From positions 1 through 42,787 of the forward strand of contig JAFAEG010000033.1 in NCBI GenBank assembly GCA_023424095.1: a stretch of 42,787 bases of DNA, in the 5' to 3' direction. The notes beneath the pieces are model-generated. The model saw nothing but the letters and a program-made list of their open reading frames with translations. It made no database searches and had not been told where the DNA came from. Source of the DNA: Pseudomonadota bacterium. GTDB taxonomy: Bacteria; Pseudomonadota; Alphaproteobacteria; Sphingomonadales; Sphingomonadaceae. Shown piece after piece: positions 36,102 to 42,787 of this stretch (position 1 is the stretch's first letter; each line of letters opens with the position of its first letter). The translations under genes and the position numbers were made by a program.

Positions 36102-37340
36102 TCAGTCCGCGTGCCGGGCATATTCCAGGCGGGCGATGGCGCGGGCGTGGACTTCGTCGGGGCCGTCCGCCAGCCGCAGAGTGCGGATGCCAGCATAGCT
36201 GTAGGCGAGGTCGAAATCCTGGCTGACGCCGGCCCCGCCATGGGCCTGGATGGCATCGTCGATGATCTGTAGCGCCATGTTCGGCGCCTTCACCTTGATC
36301 ATCGCGATCTCGCCGGCGGCCGACTTGTTGCCGGCGCGGTCCATCATGTCGGCGGCTTTCAGGCAGAGCAGCCGCGAACAGTCGATGTCGATGCGGGCGC
36401 GGGCGATGCGTTCTTCCCAGACGCTGTGGGCGGAGAGCGGCTTGCCGAAGGCGATGCGGCTCTGCAGGCGCTTCACCATCGCCGCGAGCGCCTCCTCGGC
36501 CGCGCCGATCGTGCGCATGCAATGGTGGATTCGGCCGGGGCCCAAGCGGCCCTGCGCGATCTCGAAGCCGCGGCCTTCGCCGAGCAGCAGGTTGGAGGCC
36601 GGGACGCGCACGTCCTTCAGCTCGATCTCCATATGGCCGTGCGGGGCGTCGTCATAGCCGAAGACGGTGAGGGCGCGTTCGACGGTGATTCCGGGGGCGT
36701 CGATCGGCACCAGGATCATCGACTGCTGCTGATGCTTCTGCGCGCCGAAATCGGTCTTGCCCATCAGGATCGCGACCTTGCAGCGCGGATCGCCGGCGCC
36801 CGACGACCACCATTTGCGGCCGTTGATGACATAATCATCGCCGTCGCGGTCGATCCGGCACTCGATATTGGTCGCGTCGGAGGAGGCCACGGCGGGCTCG
36901 GTCATCAGGAAGGCCGAGCGGATCTCGCCATTCATCAGCGGGCGGAGCCACTGCTCCTTCTGCTCGCGCGTGCCGTAGCGGTGGAAGACCTCCATATTGC
37001 CGGTGTCCGGGGCGGAGCAGTTGAACACCTCGCTCGCCCAGCCGATCCGGCCCATCTCCTCGGCGCAGAGCGCATATTCGAGGTTGGAGAGCTGGGTGCC
37101 TTCGAACTGGAAACTCTCGTCCACGTGGCGGAGCGCCTGGCCGGGCGGCATGAACAGGTTCCAAAGCCCGGCGGCCTTCGCCAGCGGCTTCAATTCCTCG
37201 ATCACCGGCACCGGCTGCCAGCGGTCGCCCTCGGCGACCTGGGCCTTGTAGTCGGCCTTGCGCGGGCGAATGTGCGTCTCGATGAAGTCGCGGACGCGAC
37301 CCTGATAATGCGCTTCGCGCTCGGTGAGGGAAAAGTCCAA
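36102..37340 (-). CDS. Acyl-CoA dehydrogenase (ACAD10/11-like)
   Basis: A 412-residue flavoenzyme. It contains MTEPAVASSDATNIECRIDR with the flavin-binding MTEP motif, NGRKWWSSGAGDPRCKVAIL, and the C-terminal QAHGGAGVSQDFDLAYSYAG followed by RTLRLADGPDEVH, the last being characteristic of the ACAD10/11-like branch. That branch includes enzymes of 4-hydroxyacyl or long-chain substrates, but the substrate here is not known. The start is TTG at 37340 with GGAGG six bases before it; it gives the family start DFSLTEREA. Operator B lies 18 bases upstream. Downstream are two SDR genes. Confidence 0.93.
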   Translation of the reverse strand: MDFSLTEREAHYQGRVRDFIETHIRPRKADYKAQVAEGDRWQPVPVIEELKPLAKAAGLWNLFMPPGQALRHVDESFQFEGTQLSNLEYALCAEEMGRIGWASEVFNCSAPDTGNMEVFHRYGTREQKEQWLRPLMNGEIRSAFLMTEPAVASSDATNIECRIDRDGDDYVINGRKWWSSGAGDPRCKVAILMGKTDFGAQKHQQQSMILVPIDAPGITVERALTVFGYDDAPHGHMEIELKDVRVPASNLLLGEGRGFEIAQGRLGPGRIHHCMRTIGAAEEALAAMVKRLQSRIAFGKPLSAHSVWEERIARARIDIDCSRLLCLKAADMMDRAGNKSAAGEIAMIKVKAPNMALQIIDDAIQAHGGAGVSQDFDLAYSYAGIRTLRLADGPDEVHARAIARLEYARHAD

Positions 37341-37358
37341 GTCCGGCCTCCCGCCTGC

Positions 37359-37374
37359 TTTACGTTCACGTAAA
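37359..37374. promoter_or_regulatory. Palindromic operator, site B (divergent acyl-CoA dehydrogenase / lipoprotein)
   Basis: TTTACGT-TC-ACGTAAA is a perfect inverted repeat apart from its two central bases. It lies between the minus-strand acyl-CoA dehydrogenase (18 bases away) and the plus-strand lipoprotein gene (start 37,491), so it could affect both. It is the most symmetrical of the three sites. Confidence 0.78.
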
Positions 37375-37490
37375 CTAGATGATCTGCGGCTAGCCCGAAC
37401 GGCGGGCGCAAACAAGGGCGGATCGGGTGTCAGCCTTTGCTCGTGCAATCCGCCGCGCGGCTTGATAATTCGCGCAGCAGGGAGAGTTTC

Positions 37491-38261
37491 ATGAAGCGCC
37501 GTCTGCTGCCCGTCTTCACCGTGCCGGTCCTGCTCGCGGGCTGCGCGACGGGCTATGCGACCGACTGGTTTCGCGACGAGCCCGGGATCATCCGGCCGCA
37601 ATTGCTGCGCTACGGTCTCGATGTCGAGCAGAGCCAGTGCGTCAGCGCGGCGCTCGGCGGCAGCCTGTCGAAGGTGGAAGTGCGGCGCTTGCAGGAGGTG
37701 GCGGCCGCCGTCCGTCCGGCGAACGAGGCGCAGCTCAATATCGGCAATCTGCAGGCCATAGCCGGCTCGGCAGGCGGGCAGGCGCGGTCCGCGCTCGATG
37801 CCGCGATCGGCTCGTGCAATGTCCAGCTCGCTGCGGCCGCTCCCGTGGCGACCGCAGCGGCAGCGTCCGCGACGGACAGCGCGCCGGTCACGATGAGCGG
37901 CAATGTCCCGGTCGATATGACCCCGGTCACGCCGCCCGCAGCGGCCGCGAGCTGGCTGAACCTCGGCTCGGCCGAATCGGGCCAGTCGATCGGCATCGAC
38001 GCGCGCAGCATCGAGCAGGAGGGGACGACCCGCATCGCCTGGTTCCGGATGACCGATCCGGACAGCGGTGCGGCGACCAACAATATGTACCGGCTGAAGA
38101 TCGACTGCCAGGCGCGGACCATCCAGCCGCTCGCGCTGCGCCAGACTGACGCGGCGGGGACGGAGATTTCCTTCCGCCAATATACCCCGGCCGAAGCGGT
38201 CGCGGGACCGGCCGAAGCGGGCACGGTGCTGGAGATCGCCTTCCTCTCGATGTGCACCTGA
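37491..38261 (+). CDS. Lipoprotein, possibly surface-adhesin E-like C-terminal domain
   Basis: A 256-residue exported protein. The signal peptide KRRLLPVFTVPVLLAGC ends in the lipobox LLAGC, so it should be lipid-anchored. The mature N-terminal half is helical (LRYGLDVEQSQCVSAALGGS, LQEVAAAVRPANEAQLNIGN). A Thr/Ala/Pro-rich linker with VPVDMTPVTPP follows. The C-terminal part (WLNLGSAESGQSIGIDARSI, then MYRLKIDCQARTIQPLALRQ) resembles surface-adhesin protein E domains, from memory. An alternative start at 37437 is rejected because the signal peptide begins at 37491, preceded by GGGAG. Its role in this neighbourhood is unknown. Confidence 0.75.
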   Translation: MKRRLLPVFTVPVLLAGCATGYATDWFRDEPGIIRPQLLRYGLDVEQSQCVSAALGGSLSKVEVRRLQEVAAAVRPANEAQLNIGNLQAIAGSAGGQARSALDAAIGSCNVQLAAAAPVATAAAASATDSAPVTMSGNVPVDMTPVTPPAAAASWLNLGSAESGQSIGIDARSIEQEGTTRIAWFRMTDPDSGAATNNMYRLKIDCQARTIQPLALRQTDAAGTEISFRQYTPAEAVAGPAEAGTVLEIAFLSMCT

Positions 38262-38304
38262 GTGCATCTGACCCGGCATTGACTCCCAACGCCTCGCGCG
38301 GCAC

Positions 38305-38320
38305 TTGACGTTTACGTAAG
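38305..38320 (+). promoter_or_regulatory. Palindromic operator, site C (acyl-CoA dehydrogenase)
   Basis: TTGACGTTTACGTAAG matches sites A and B at nearly every position. It ends 12 bases before the GTG start of the next gene and touches its ribosome-binding site GGGAG, so a bound protein would also block translation initiation or sit on the transcription start. Confidence 0.75.
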
Positions 38321-38332
38321 GGAGAGCCGATC

Positions 38333-39493
38333 GTGACCGACCTCGAGACGTTCCGCGCCGAGACGCGCGCCTGGCTGGAGGCGAACTGCCCCGCCGAAAT
38401 GCGCCAGCCGATGCGCGACGAGAGCGACGCCTGCTGGGGCGGGCGCAACCCTCAGTTCAAGAGCGAGGCGCAGAAGCTCTGGATGGAGCGGATGGCCGAG
38501 CGCGGCTGGACGGTGCCGGATTGGCCCAAGGAATATGGCGGCGGCGGGCTGTCGGCGGCCGAGACGAAGGTGCTGAAGCAGGAAATGGCGCGGATCGGCG
38601 CGCGCAATCCGCTGATGAGCTTCGGCATTTCGATGCTCGGCCCGGCTTTGCTGAAATATGGCAATGAGGCGCAGAAGAAGCGCTTCCTGACGGAGATTGC
38701 GCGGGGCGAGATCCGCTGGTGTCAGGGCTATTCGGAGCCGGGCGCGGGCTCGGACCTGGCCGGGCTGCAGACTTCGGCGGAGGACAAGGGCGACCATTTC
38801 CTGGTGAATGGCCAGAAGGTCTGGACCTCCTACGCGGACAAAGCGGACTGGATTTTCTGCCTGGTGCGGACGTCGAAGGAGACCAAGCACAATGGCATCA
38901 GCTTCCTCCTGTTCGACATGGCCAGCCCCGGCGTTTCGACCAAGCCGATCCTGCTGATTTCCGGCAATTCGCCCTTCTGCGAGACCTTCTTCGACGATGT
39001 GCAGGTGCCGAAGGATCAGCTCGTCGGCGAGCTGAACAAGGGCTGGGACGTCGCCAAATATCTCCTGGGCCATGAGCGCGAGATGATCAGCGGCATGGGG
39101 CTGGGACAGGGCAGCGTGACGCTCGGCGACAAGGTGAAGGGCGCGCTGGCCGACGACCCTCTGCTGCGCGCGGACGTGGCGCGGTTCGATGTCGATGCTT
39201 TGGCCTTCAAGGCGATGAGCGAGCGCTTCATCGACGAACTGAAGGCCGGCCGCGCGCATCCCGCCCAGCCGAGCATGATGAAATATGCGGGCACTGAGCT
39301 GAACAAGCGCCGCCACGAACTGGTGATGGCCGCGGGCGGATCGGCGGCGCTGGAATGGGAGAGCGAGCGGTCCGGCGGCGGCAAGGCGCCGCGCGAATGG
39401 CTGCGCACCAAGGCCAATTCGATCGAGGGCGGGACGAGCGAAGTGCAGCTCAACATCGTCGCCAAGCGCATCCTTGCGCTGCCGGGCGCCTGA
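38333..39493 (+). CDS. Acyl-CoA dehydrogenase family protein
   Basis: A 386-residue flavoenzyme. It shows CQGYSEPGAGSDLAGLQTSA (flavin-binding SEPGAGSDL), NGQKVWTSYADKADWIFCLV, and near the end NSIEGGTSEVQLNIVAKRIL. At the position of the usual catalytic Glu in the Y-E-G-T motif of medium-chain enzymes it has Gly, with Glu one residue earlier; this IEGGTSE form is common in a side branch that includes paired, heteromeric dehydrogenases. The start is GTG at 38333, after GGGAG. Operator C precedes it. It is followed by a second dehydrogenase after a 147-base repeat-filled gap. Confidence 0.93.
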   Translation: MTDLETFRAETRAWLEANCPAEMRQPMRDESDACWGGRNPQFKSEAQKLWMERMAERGWTVPDWPKEYGGGGLSAAETKVLKQEMARIGARNPLMSFGISMLGPALLKYGNEAQKKRFLTEIARGEIRWCQGYSEPGAGSDLAGLQTSAEDKGDHFLVNGQKVWTSYADKADWIFCLVRTSKETKHNGISFLLFDMASPGVSTKPILLISGNSPFCETFFDDVQVPKDQLVGELNKGWDVAKYLLGHEREMISGMGLGQGSVTLGDKVKGALADDPLLRADVARFDVDALAFKAMSERFIDELKAGRAHPAQPSMMKYAGTELNKRRHELVMAAGGSAALEWESERSGGGKAPREWLRTKANSIEGGTSEVQLNIVAKRILALPGA

Positions 39494-39503
39494 CTTTTCT
39501 CGA

Positions 39504-39624
39504 CCCTCTCTCCTTCAGGGGAGAGGGTGCCGCGAAGCGGCGGGAGAGAGGGGGCTGCAAATACGGACTCCCCCGCTCCCGGTCTCGCTCCGCTCGACCA
39601 CCCTCTCCCCTGAAGGAGAGAGGG
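39504..39624. repeat. Palindromic element with perfect 25-base arms
   Basis: The arm at 39504-39528 (CCCTCTCTCCTTCAGGGGAG and five more bases) is the exact reverse complement of 39600-39624. The interior holds GCCGC-GAA-GCGGC and other palindromic pieces. It fills the gap between the two plus-strand acyl-CoA dehydrogenase genes and ends 16 bases before the second start codon. Confidence 0.88.
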
Positions 39625-39640
39625 TTAGAAGGAAGAAGAA

Positions 39641-40774
39641 ATGCCTCTCTACCTCACCGACGATCAGGCGATGCTGCGCGACACGGCGCGGGAATTCATG
39701 GCGGAGCAGGGCGCGATCAAGACCCAGCTTCGGCATTGGCGCGATATCAGCTGCAAGGACGGCTTCGGCCACGGCCTGTGGAAGCAGTTCGCCGAGATGG
39801 GCTTCACCGGCATCATCGTGCCGGAGGCCGAGGGCGGCCTGGGCCTCGGCCATGTCGAGGCGGGGATCGTGCTTGAGGAGATCGGCCGCAATCTGACGCC
39901 GTCGCCATTCCTGGTGAGCGCCGTGGCGTTCGTGGAAGGCGTGAAGGGCAAGGCCGCCGGCGAGCGCTGGCTGCCGGGCATCTTGAGCGGCGACACGGTC
40001 GCGGCATTGGCGGTCGATGAAGGCCGCAAGCATCGTCCTGAGCAGATCGCGCTTCGGGCCGAGCGGTCGGGCAATGGCTTCACCTTGTCGGGCGAGAAGA
40101 GCTTCGTCGTGCAAGGCGGTTCGGCCGACGTGATCCTGGTCGCGGCGCGCACCGGTGGCTCGGCGGGCGAAACCGACGGCCTGACCCTGTTCGCGCTCGA
40201 AAAGGATGCGGCCGGGCTGTCGATGGCGCGCGAGCGCACGCTCGACAGCGCGGTGGCGGCGCGGCTGACGTTCGAGAATGTCGCGGTCGATGCGGACGCG
40301 GTGGTCGGCGAGGTCGATCAGGGCTGGGCCTTGCTGTCACGGGTGCTGAATGCGGGCCGGGCCGGCGCTTCGGCGGAGATGGTCGGCGTCGCGTCGGGCG
40401 CGATGGACATGACGGTCGACTATCTGAAGCAGCGGACGCAGTTCGGCGTCGCGATCGGCAGCTTCCAGGCGCTGCAGCACCGCGCCGCGCATCTTTATGG
40501 CGAGCTGGAAATTGCCCGCGCGGCGACGCTGAAGGCGCAGCAATTGCTGGATGAGGGCGCGGACGAGGCGGAGTTGATGGTCTCCGTCGCCAAGGCCAAG
40601 GCCGGACAGACGGCGCGACTGGCGGTGCAGGAGGGGGTGCAGATGCATGGCGGCATCGGCATGACCGACGAGCACGATATCGGCCTCTACATGAAGCGCG
40701 ACCGGGCCCTGGATGAGCTCTGGGGCGACGCGAACTTCCACACCGACCGGGTGGCGCGGCTGACCGGTTACTAA
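39641..40774 (+). CDS. Acyl-CoA dehydrogenase family protein (lacks canonical catalytic motif)
   Basis: A 377-residue protein of the acyl-CoA dehydrogenase fold. The N-terminal helical part starts MPLYLTDDQAMLRDTAREFM; PEAEGGLGLGHVEAGIVLEE, the flavin-contact QRTQFGVAIGSFQALQHRAA, and VQMHGGIGMTDEHDIGLYMK are clear. The C-terminal segment, where the catalytic glutamate motif is expected, reads RALDELWGDANFHTDRVARL with no E-G-T. With the preceding gene it may form an alpha2-beta2 heteromer, as known for paired dehydrogenases in steroid catabolism; this is inference. GAAGGAAGAAGAA precedes the ATG. Confidence 0.9.
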   Translation: MPLYLTDDQAMLRDTAREFMAEQGAIKTQLRHWRDISCKDGFGHGLWKQFAEMGFTGIIVPEAEGGLGLGHVEAGIVLEEIGRNLTPSPFLVSAVAFVEGVKGKAAGERWLPGILSGDTVAALAVDEGRKHRPEQIALRAERSGNGFTLSGEKSFVVQGGSADVILVAARTGGSAGETDGLTLFALEKDAAGLSMARERTLDSAVAARLTFENVAVDADAVVGEVDQGWALLSRVLNAGRAGASAEMVGVASGAMDMTVDYLKQRTQFGVAIGSFQALQHRAAHLYGELEIARAATLKAQQLLDEGADEAELMVSVAKAKAGQTARLAVQEGVQMHGGIGMTDEHDIGLYMKRDRALDELWGDANFHTDRVARLTGY

Positions 40775-40775
40775 A

Positions 40776-40928
40776 AATCCTCCCCTGCATTTGCAGGGGA
40801 GGGGGACCGCCGCAGGCGGCGGAGGGGCCGCTCGCGCCCTTGCGCGAGTGGAAAGAACGCTCGCCTTGCTCGCGCCCCTCCACCATGCTCCGCATGGTCC
40901 CCCTCCCCACGAAATCGTGGGGAGGATT
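40776..40928. repeat. Palindromic element between convergent genes
   Basis: AATCCTCCCC (40776-40785) and GGGGAGGATT (40919-40928) are the outer arms. Inside are CCTGCA-TT-TGCAGG, CCGCCG-CA-GGCGG, ACCATG-CTCCG-CATGGT and CCCCACGA-AAT-CGTGGGG. The interior matches the element at 35,970-36,097. It lies between the stop codons of the acyl-CoA dehydrogenase and the convergent thioesterase and could act as a two-way transcript end. Confidence 0.82.
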
Positions 40929-40933
40929 GAAAA

Positions 40934-41311
40934 TTAAGGGCGCTTCACCAGCAGGTTCAGCTGGGCCGAGGCGATCGGCTTGTCGCGATCGTCCTGCCAG
41001 GCGTGGGCCTCGACATTGGCGACGCGGCCGCCGAGCCGGGTGACGATAGCGCAGGCGATCGTGTCCTGATCCGTGCCGCCGCGCATGAAGTTGATCGACA
41101 GGTTGATCGGCTTGAAGCTTGCCCCTTCGGGCAGTGCGCGCAGCAAGGTGCCGATCGCGGCGATTTCCAGCAGGCCGGCGATCGCGCCGCCGTGCAGAAA
41201 ACCGGGGCGGCCGAGCACGACATTGCCGAAAGGCATGCGGTACAGGCGCTCGCCGTCCTGCTCGAACGGTTCGATCCCGAGGGTGACGGCATAAGGCGGC
41301 AGTTCGCGCAT
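40934..41311 (-). CDS. Hotdog-fold thioesterase (PaaI type)
   Basis: A 125-residue acyl-CoA thioesterase candidate. The hotdog signature GRPGFLHGGAIAGLLEIAAI contains the catalytic-type His-Gly-Gly and the downstream acidic residue; LSINFMRGGTDQDTIACAIV and NVEAHAWQDDRDKPIASAQL follow. The frame is open upstream to 41545, but MRELPPYAVTLGIEPFEQDG at 41311 is the natural start, lying eight bases after the TVP38-family gene stop. It is likely co-transcribed with that gene. The substrate is not known; the neighbourhood suggests acyl-CoA. Confidence 0.88.
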   Translation of the reverse strand: MRELPPYAVTLGIEPFEQDGERLYRMPFGNVVLGRPGFLHGGAIAGLLEIAAIGTLLRALPEGASFKPINLSINFMRGGTDQDTIACAIVTRLGGRVANVEAHAWQDDRDKPIASAQLNLLVKRP

Positions 41312-41319
41312 GAGGCCGC

Positions 41320-42030
41320 CTAGCCTTCCCCAATATCCCCGGCAACCGGGGCCCGCCGGGCGCTGAGCCGCTTTGCCGCCCAGCGGCCGAGCAGGGGCAT
41401 GATGCTGAGCAGCACCAAGGAACCGAGCAGGCGCACGGAGAGGATGTCGCTGGGCTGCTCGACCATCGCGAGAGCGGTGCCGGCATTGGTGTAGATGAAC
41501 GTCGCCGGCATGATCCCGAAAAAGCTGGTGAGCATGAATTTCCACAATCTCATGCAGGTCAGCCCCATGCCGAGGTTGATCAGGAAAAAGGGGACGAGCG
41601 GGTTCAGCCGCATCGCCAGCAGGAAGACGACGCCTTCCTGCTCGACGCCGCGATTGATCACCTGGAACCGGTTGTGGAAGCGGCGCTCGAGGCGGGTGCG
41701 GGCGAGATAACGGGCGGTCAGGAAGCCGATCGTCGCCGCGGTAAGGGTGGCGAACAGGGCGAAGACGACACCGAAGGCCAGCCCGAAGATCGCCCCGGCC
41801 GCCATCTTGAAGATGGAGGCGCCGGGCGCGAAGGTCGCGAGCGTGGCGAAGGCGAGGAAATAGAGCGAGGAGAAGGCGACCGGACGCTCGGCGACCAGAG
41901 CGCGCAATTCCTCGCGGCGCTGCTTCAATTCCTCCAGCGTGACGACGTTGCTGAGGATGGTGATCGCGATCCCGGCCGCGGCGAGCGCGAGCAAGGTCAG
42001 CAGCAGGGTGCGGCGGGTGCCCGGGCTCAT
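41320..42030 (-). CDS. TVP38/TMEM64 family membrane protein
   Basis: A 236-residue inner-membrane protein of the DedA-related VTT superfamily. It has about six hydrophobic segments. The family core is FATFAPGASIFKMAAGAIFG-like (here FATLATFAPGASIFKMAAGA), followed by RYLARTRLERRFHNRFQVIN and the re-entrant segment MRLNPLVPFFLINLGMGLTC. Members are implicated in lipid transport or membrane homeostasis. Start ATG at 42030. It is divergent from wrbA, with a 93-base gap between them. Confidence 0.9.
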   Translation of the reverse strand: MSPGTRRTLLLTLLALAAAGIAITILSNVVTLEELKQRREELRALVAERPVAFSSLYFLAFATLATFAPGASIFKMAAGAIFGLAFGVVFALFATLTAATIGFLTARYLARTRLERRFHNRFQVINRGVEQEGVVFLLAMRLNPLVPFFLINLGMGLTCMRLWKFMLTSFFGIMPATFIYTNAGTALAMVEQPSDILSVRLLGSLVLLSIMPLLGRWAAKRLSARRAPVAGDIGEG

Positions 42031-42123
42031 CGGCGGACAGCCTTAAGCGCGCGGGGGCGCTTTGTCACAGCCGATGCATCCTTTGCCGATATGCGCGGTT
42101 GTTCGGATGGAAATGGAGATGTC

Positions 42124-42723
42124 ATGAGCAAGATTCTGGTGCTGTATTATTCGGCTTACGGCCATGTCGAGACGCTGGCCGAGGCGATTGCCGAGGGTGC
42201 GCGGGAGACGGGCGCGAGCGTCGACATCAAGCGCGTGCCGGAGCTGGTGCCGGCCGATGTGGCCGCGAAATCCGGCTACAAGACGGATCAGAAGGCGCCG
42301 GTCGCCACGGTGGCGGAGCTGGCCGAATATGATGCGATCATCGTCGGCGTCGGCACCCGCTATGGCCGGATGGCCTCGCAAATGGCGAACTTTCTCGACC
42401 AGACCGGCGGCCTGTGGGCGAGCGGCGCGCTCGTGGGCAAGGTCGGCAGCGCCTTTTCCTCCACCGCGACCCAGCATGGCGGGCAGGAAACCACTCTGAT
42501 GGCGATCCACACGAACCTCTTCCACTACGGCATGGTGCTGGTTGGCCTGCCTTATGCGTGGGCCGGGCAGATGAAGCTGGACGAGGTGACGGGCGGCTCC
42601 CCCTACGGCATCACCACCATCGCGGGCGGCGACGGCTCGCGGCAGCCGAGCGAGAATGAGCTGGAAGGCGCACGCTTCCAGGGGCGGCATGTCGCCGAGG
42701 TGACGAACAAATTGTTCGGGTAG
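42124..42723 (+). CDS. wrbA: WrbA-type NAD(P)H:quinone oxidoreductase
   Basis: A 199-residue FMN-dependent flavodoxin-like quinone reductase. The FMN phosphate loop is YYSAYGHVETLAEAIAEGA at residues about 8-26, and the family segments VGVGTRYGRMASQMANFLDQ, SSTATQHGGQETTLMAIHTN and HYGMVLVGLPYAW are intact. The end is RHVAEVTNKLFG. GGAGATGTC precedes the ATG at 42124. Length and motifs are canonical. Confidence 0.95.
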   Translation: MSKILVLYYSAYGHVETLAEAIAEGARETGASVDIKRVPELVPADVAAKSGYKTDQKAPVATVAELAEYDAIIVGVGTRYGRMASQMANFLDQTGGLWASGALVGKVGSAFSSTATQHGGQETTLMAIHTNLFHYGMVLVGLPYAWAGQMKLDEVTGGSPYGITTIAGGDGSRQPSENELEGARFQGRHVAEVTNKLFG

Positions 42724-42733
42724 ACCCTGACTT

Positions 42734-42756
42734 CGTCATTCCAGCGAAAGCTGGAA
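42734..42756. repeat. Small CGTCATT-type palindrome
   Basis: TTCCAGC-GAAA-GCTGGAA (42739-42756), preceded by CGTCA, is a hairpin with a GAAA tetraloop just after the wrbA stop. The CGTCATT beginning matches the repeat at 11,311. It may be a truncated copy at the window edge or a short member of a dispersed family. It could also serve as a transcript end, but no T-tract follows. Confidence 0.55.
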
Positions 42757-42787
42757 CCTCTTTGGTCTTGTTCGGTGAGAAGAAGTG

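Overview
The window comes from a high-GC alphaproteobacterium, most likely a sphingomonad (Sphingomonadales). Three things point there: the ribosomal gene order and protein sequences, an S5 protein with a long acidic then Arg/Gly-rich N-terminal extension, and G+C-rich intergenic palindromic repeats. This assignment is from reading the sequence, not from a search.

Layout. (1) 1-1,473: the edge of a phage-type packaging module on the minus strand. It holds the first 79 codons of a large terminase subunit and, upstream, a protein with two tandem helix-turn-helix repeats that is a good small-terminase candidate. The pair could belong to a gene transfer agent or a prophage. A small, apparently frame-broken plus-strand ORF lies between them. 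(2) 1,638-2,141: a small P-loop NTPase on the plus strand. (3) 2,181-26,166, minus strand: the str, S10, spc and alpha ribosomal clusters, almost complete, read from the rpsL promoter (26,138-26,166) to a strong terminator after rpoA (2,181-2,216). The order is rpsL-rpsG-fusA-tuf, terminator, rpsJ-rplC-rplD-rplW-rplB-rpsS-rplV-rpsC-rplP-rpmC-rpsQ-rplN-rplX-rplE-rpsN-rpsH-rplF-rplR-rpsE-rpmD-rplO-secY-adk. Three foreign genes follow (gdhA, a beta-propeller lipoprotein, a polytopic membrane protein with a winged-helix domain), then rpsM-rpsK-rpoA under a promoter of their own. rplQ is not in its usual place after rpoA.

(4) 26,187-29,552, minus strand: a periplasmic 5'-nucleotidase-type lipoprotein followed by a TIR domain - transmembrane helix - alpha/alpha-toroid protein. 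This pair is the best candidate for an undescribed system. (5) 29,688-30,985, plus strand: a two-helix membrane protein overlapping a sigma-70 family factor that has no ATG, GTG or TTG at its full-length start, then a DUF3995-like membrane protein. (6) 30,982-41,311: a fatty-acid or acyl-CoA catabolic region with a bifunctional hydratase/dehydrogenase, three acyl-CoA dehydrogenases, two SDR oxidoreductases, a hotdog thioesterase, a lipoprotein, and an unrelated AT-richer conserved hypothetical. Three near-identical 16-bp palindromes (consensus TTKACGT-NN-ACGTMAR) lie just upstream of the bifunctional enzyme and two of the dehydrogenases, so these genes look like a local regulon. Large palindromic repeats fill most gaps in this part. 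(7) 41,320-42,723: a TVP38/TMEM64 membrane protein and a WrbA-type quinone reductase.

Ribosomal protein S12 carries Arg at position 88, where Lys is usual. That is a classical streptomycin-resistance substitution, here as the resident allele. Starts were chosen from ribosome-binding sites and family N-termini; several genes begin with GTG or TTG (adk, the minus-strand acyl-CoA dehydrogenase, the TIR protein, the second SDR).
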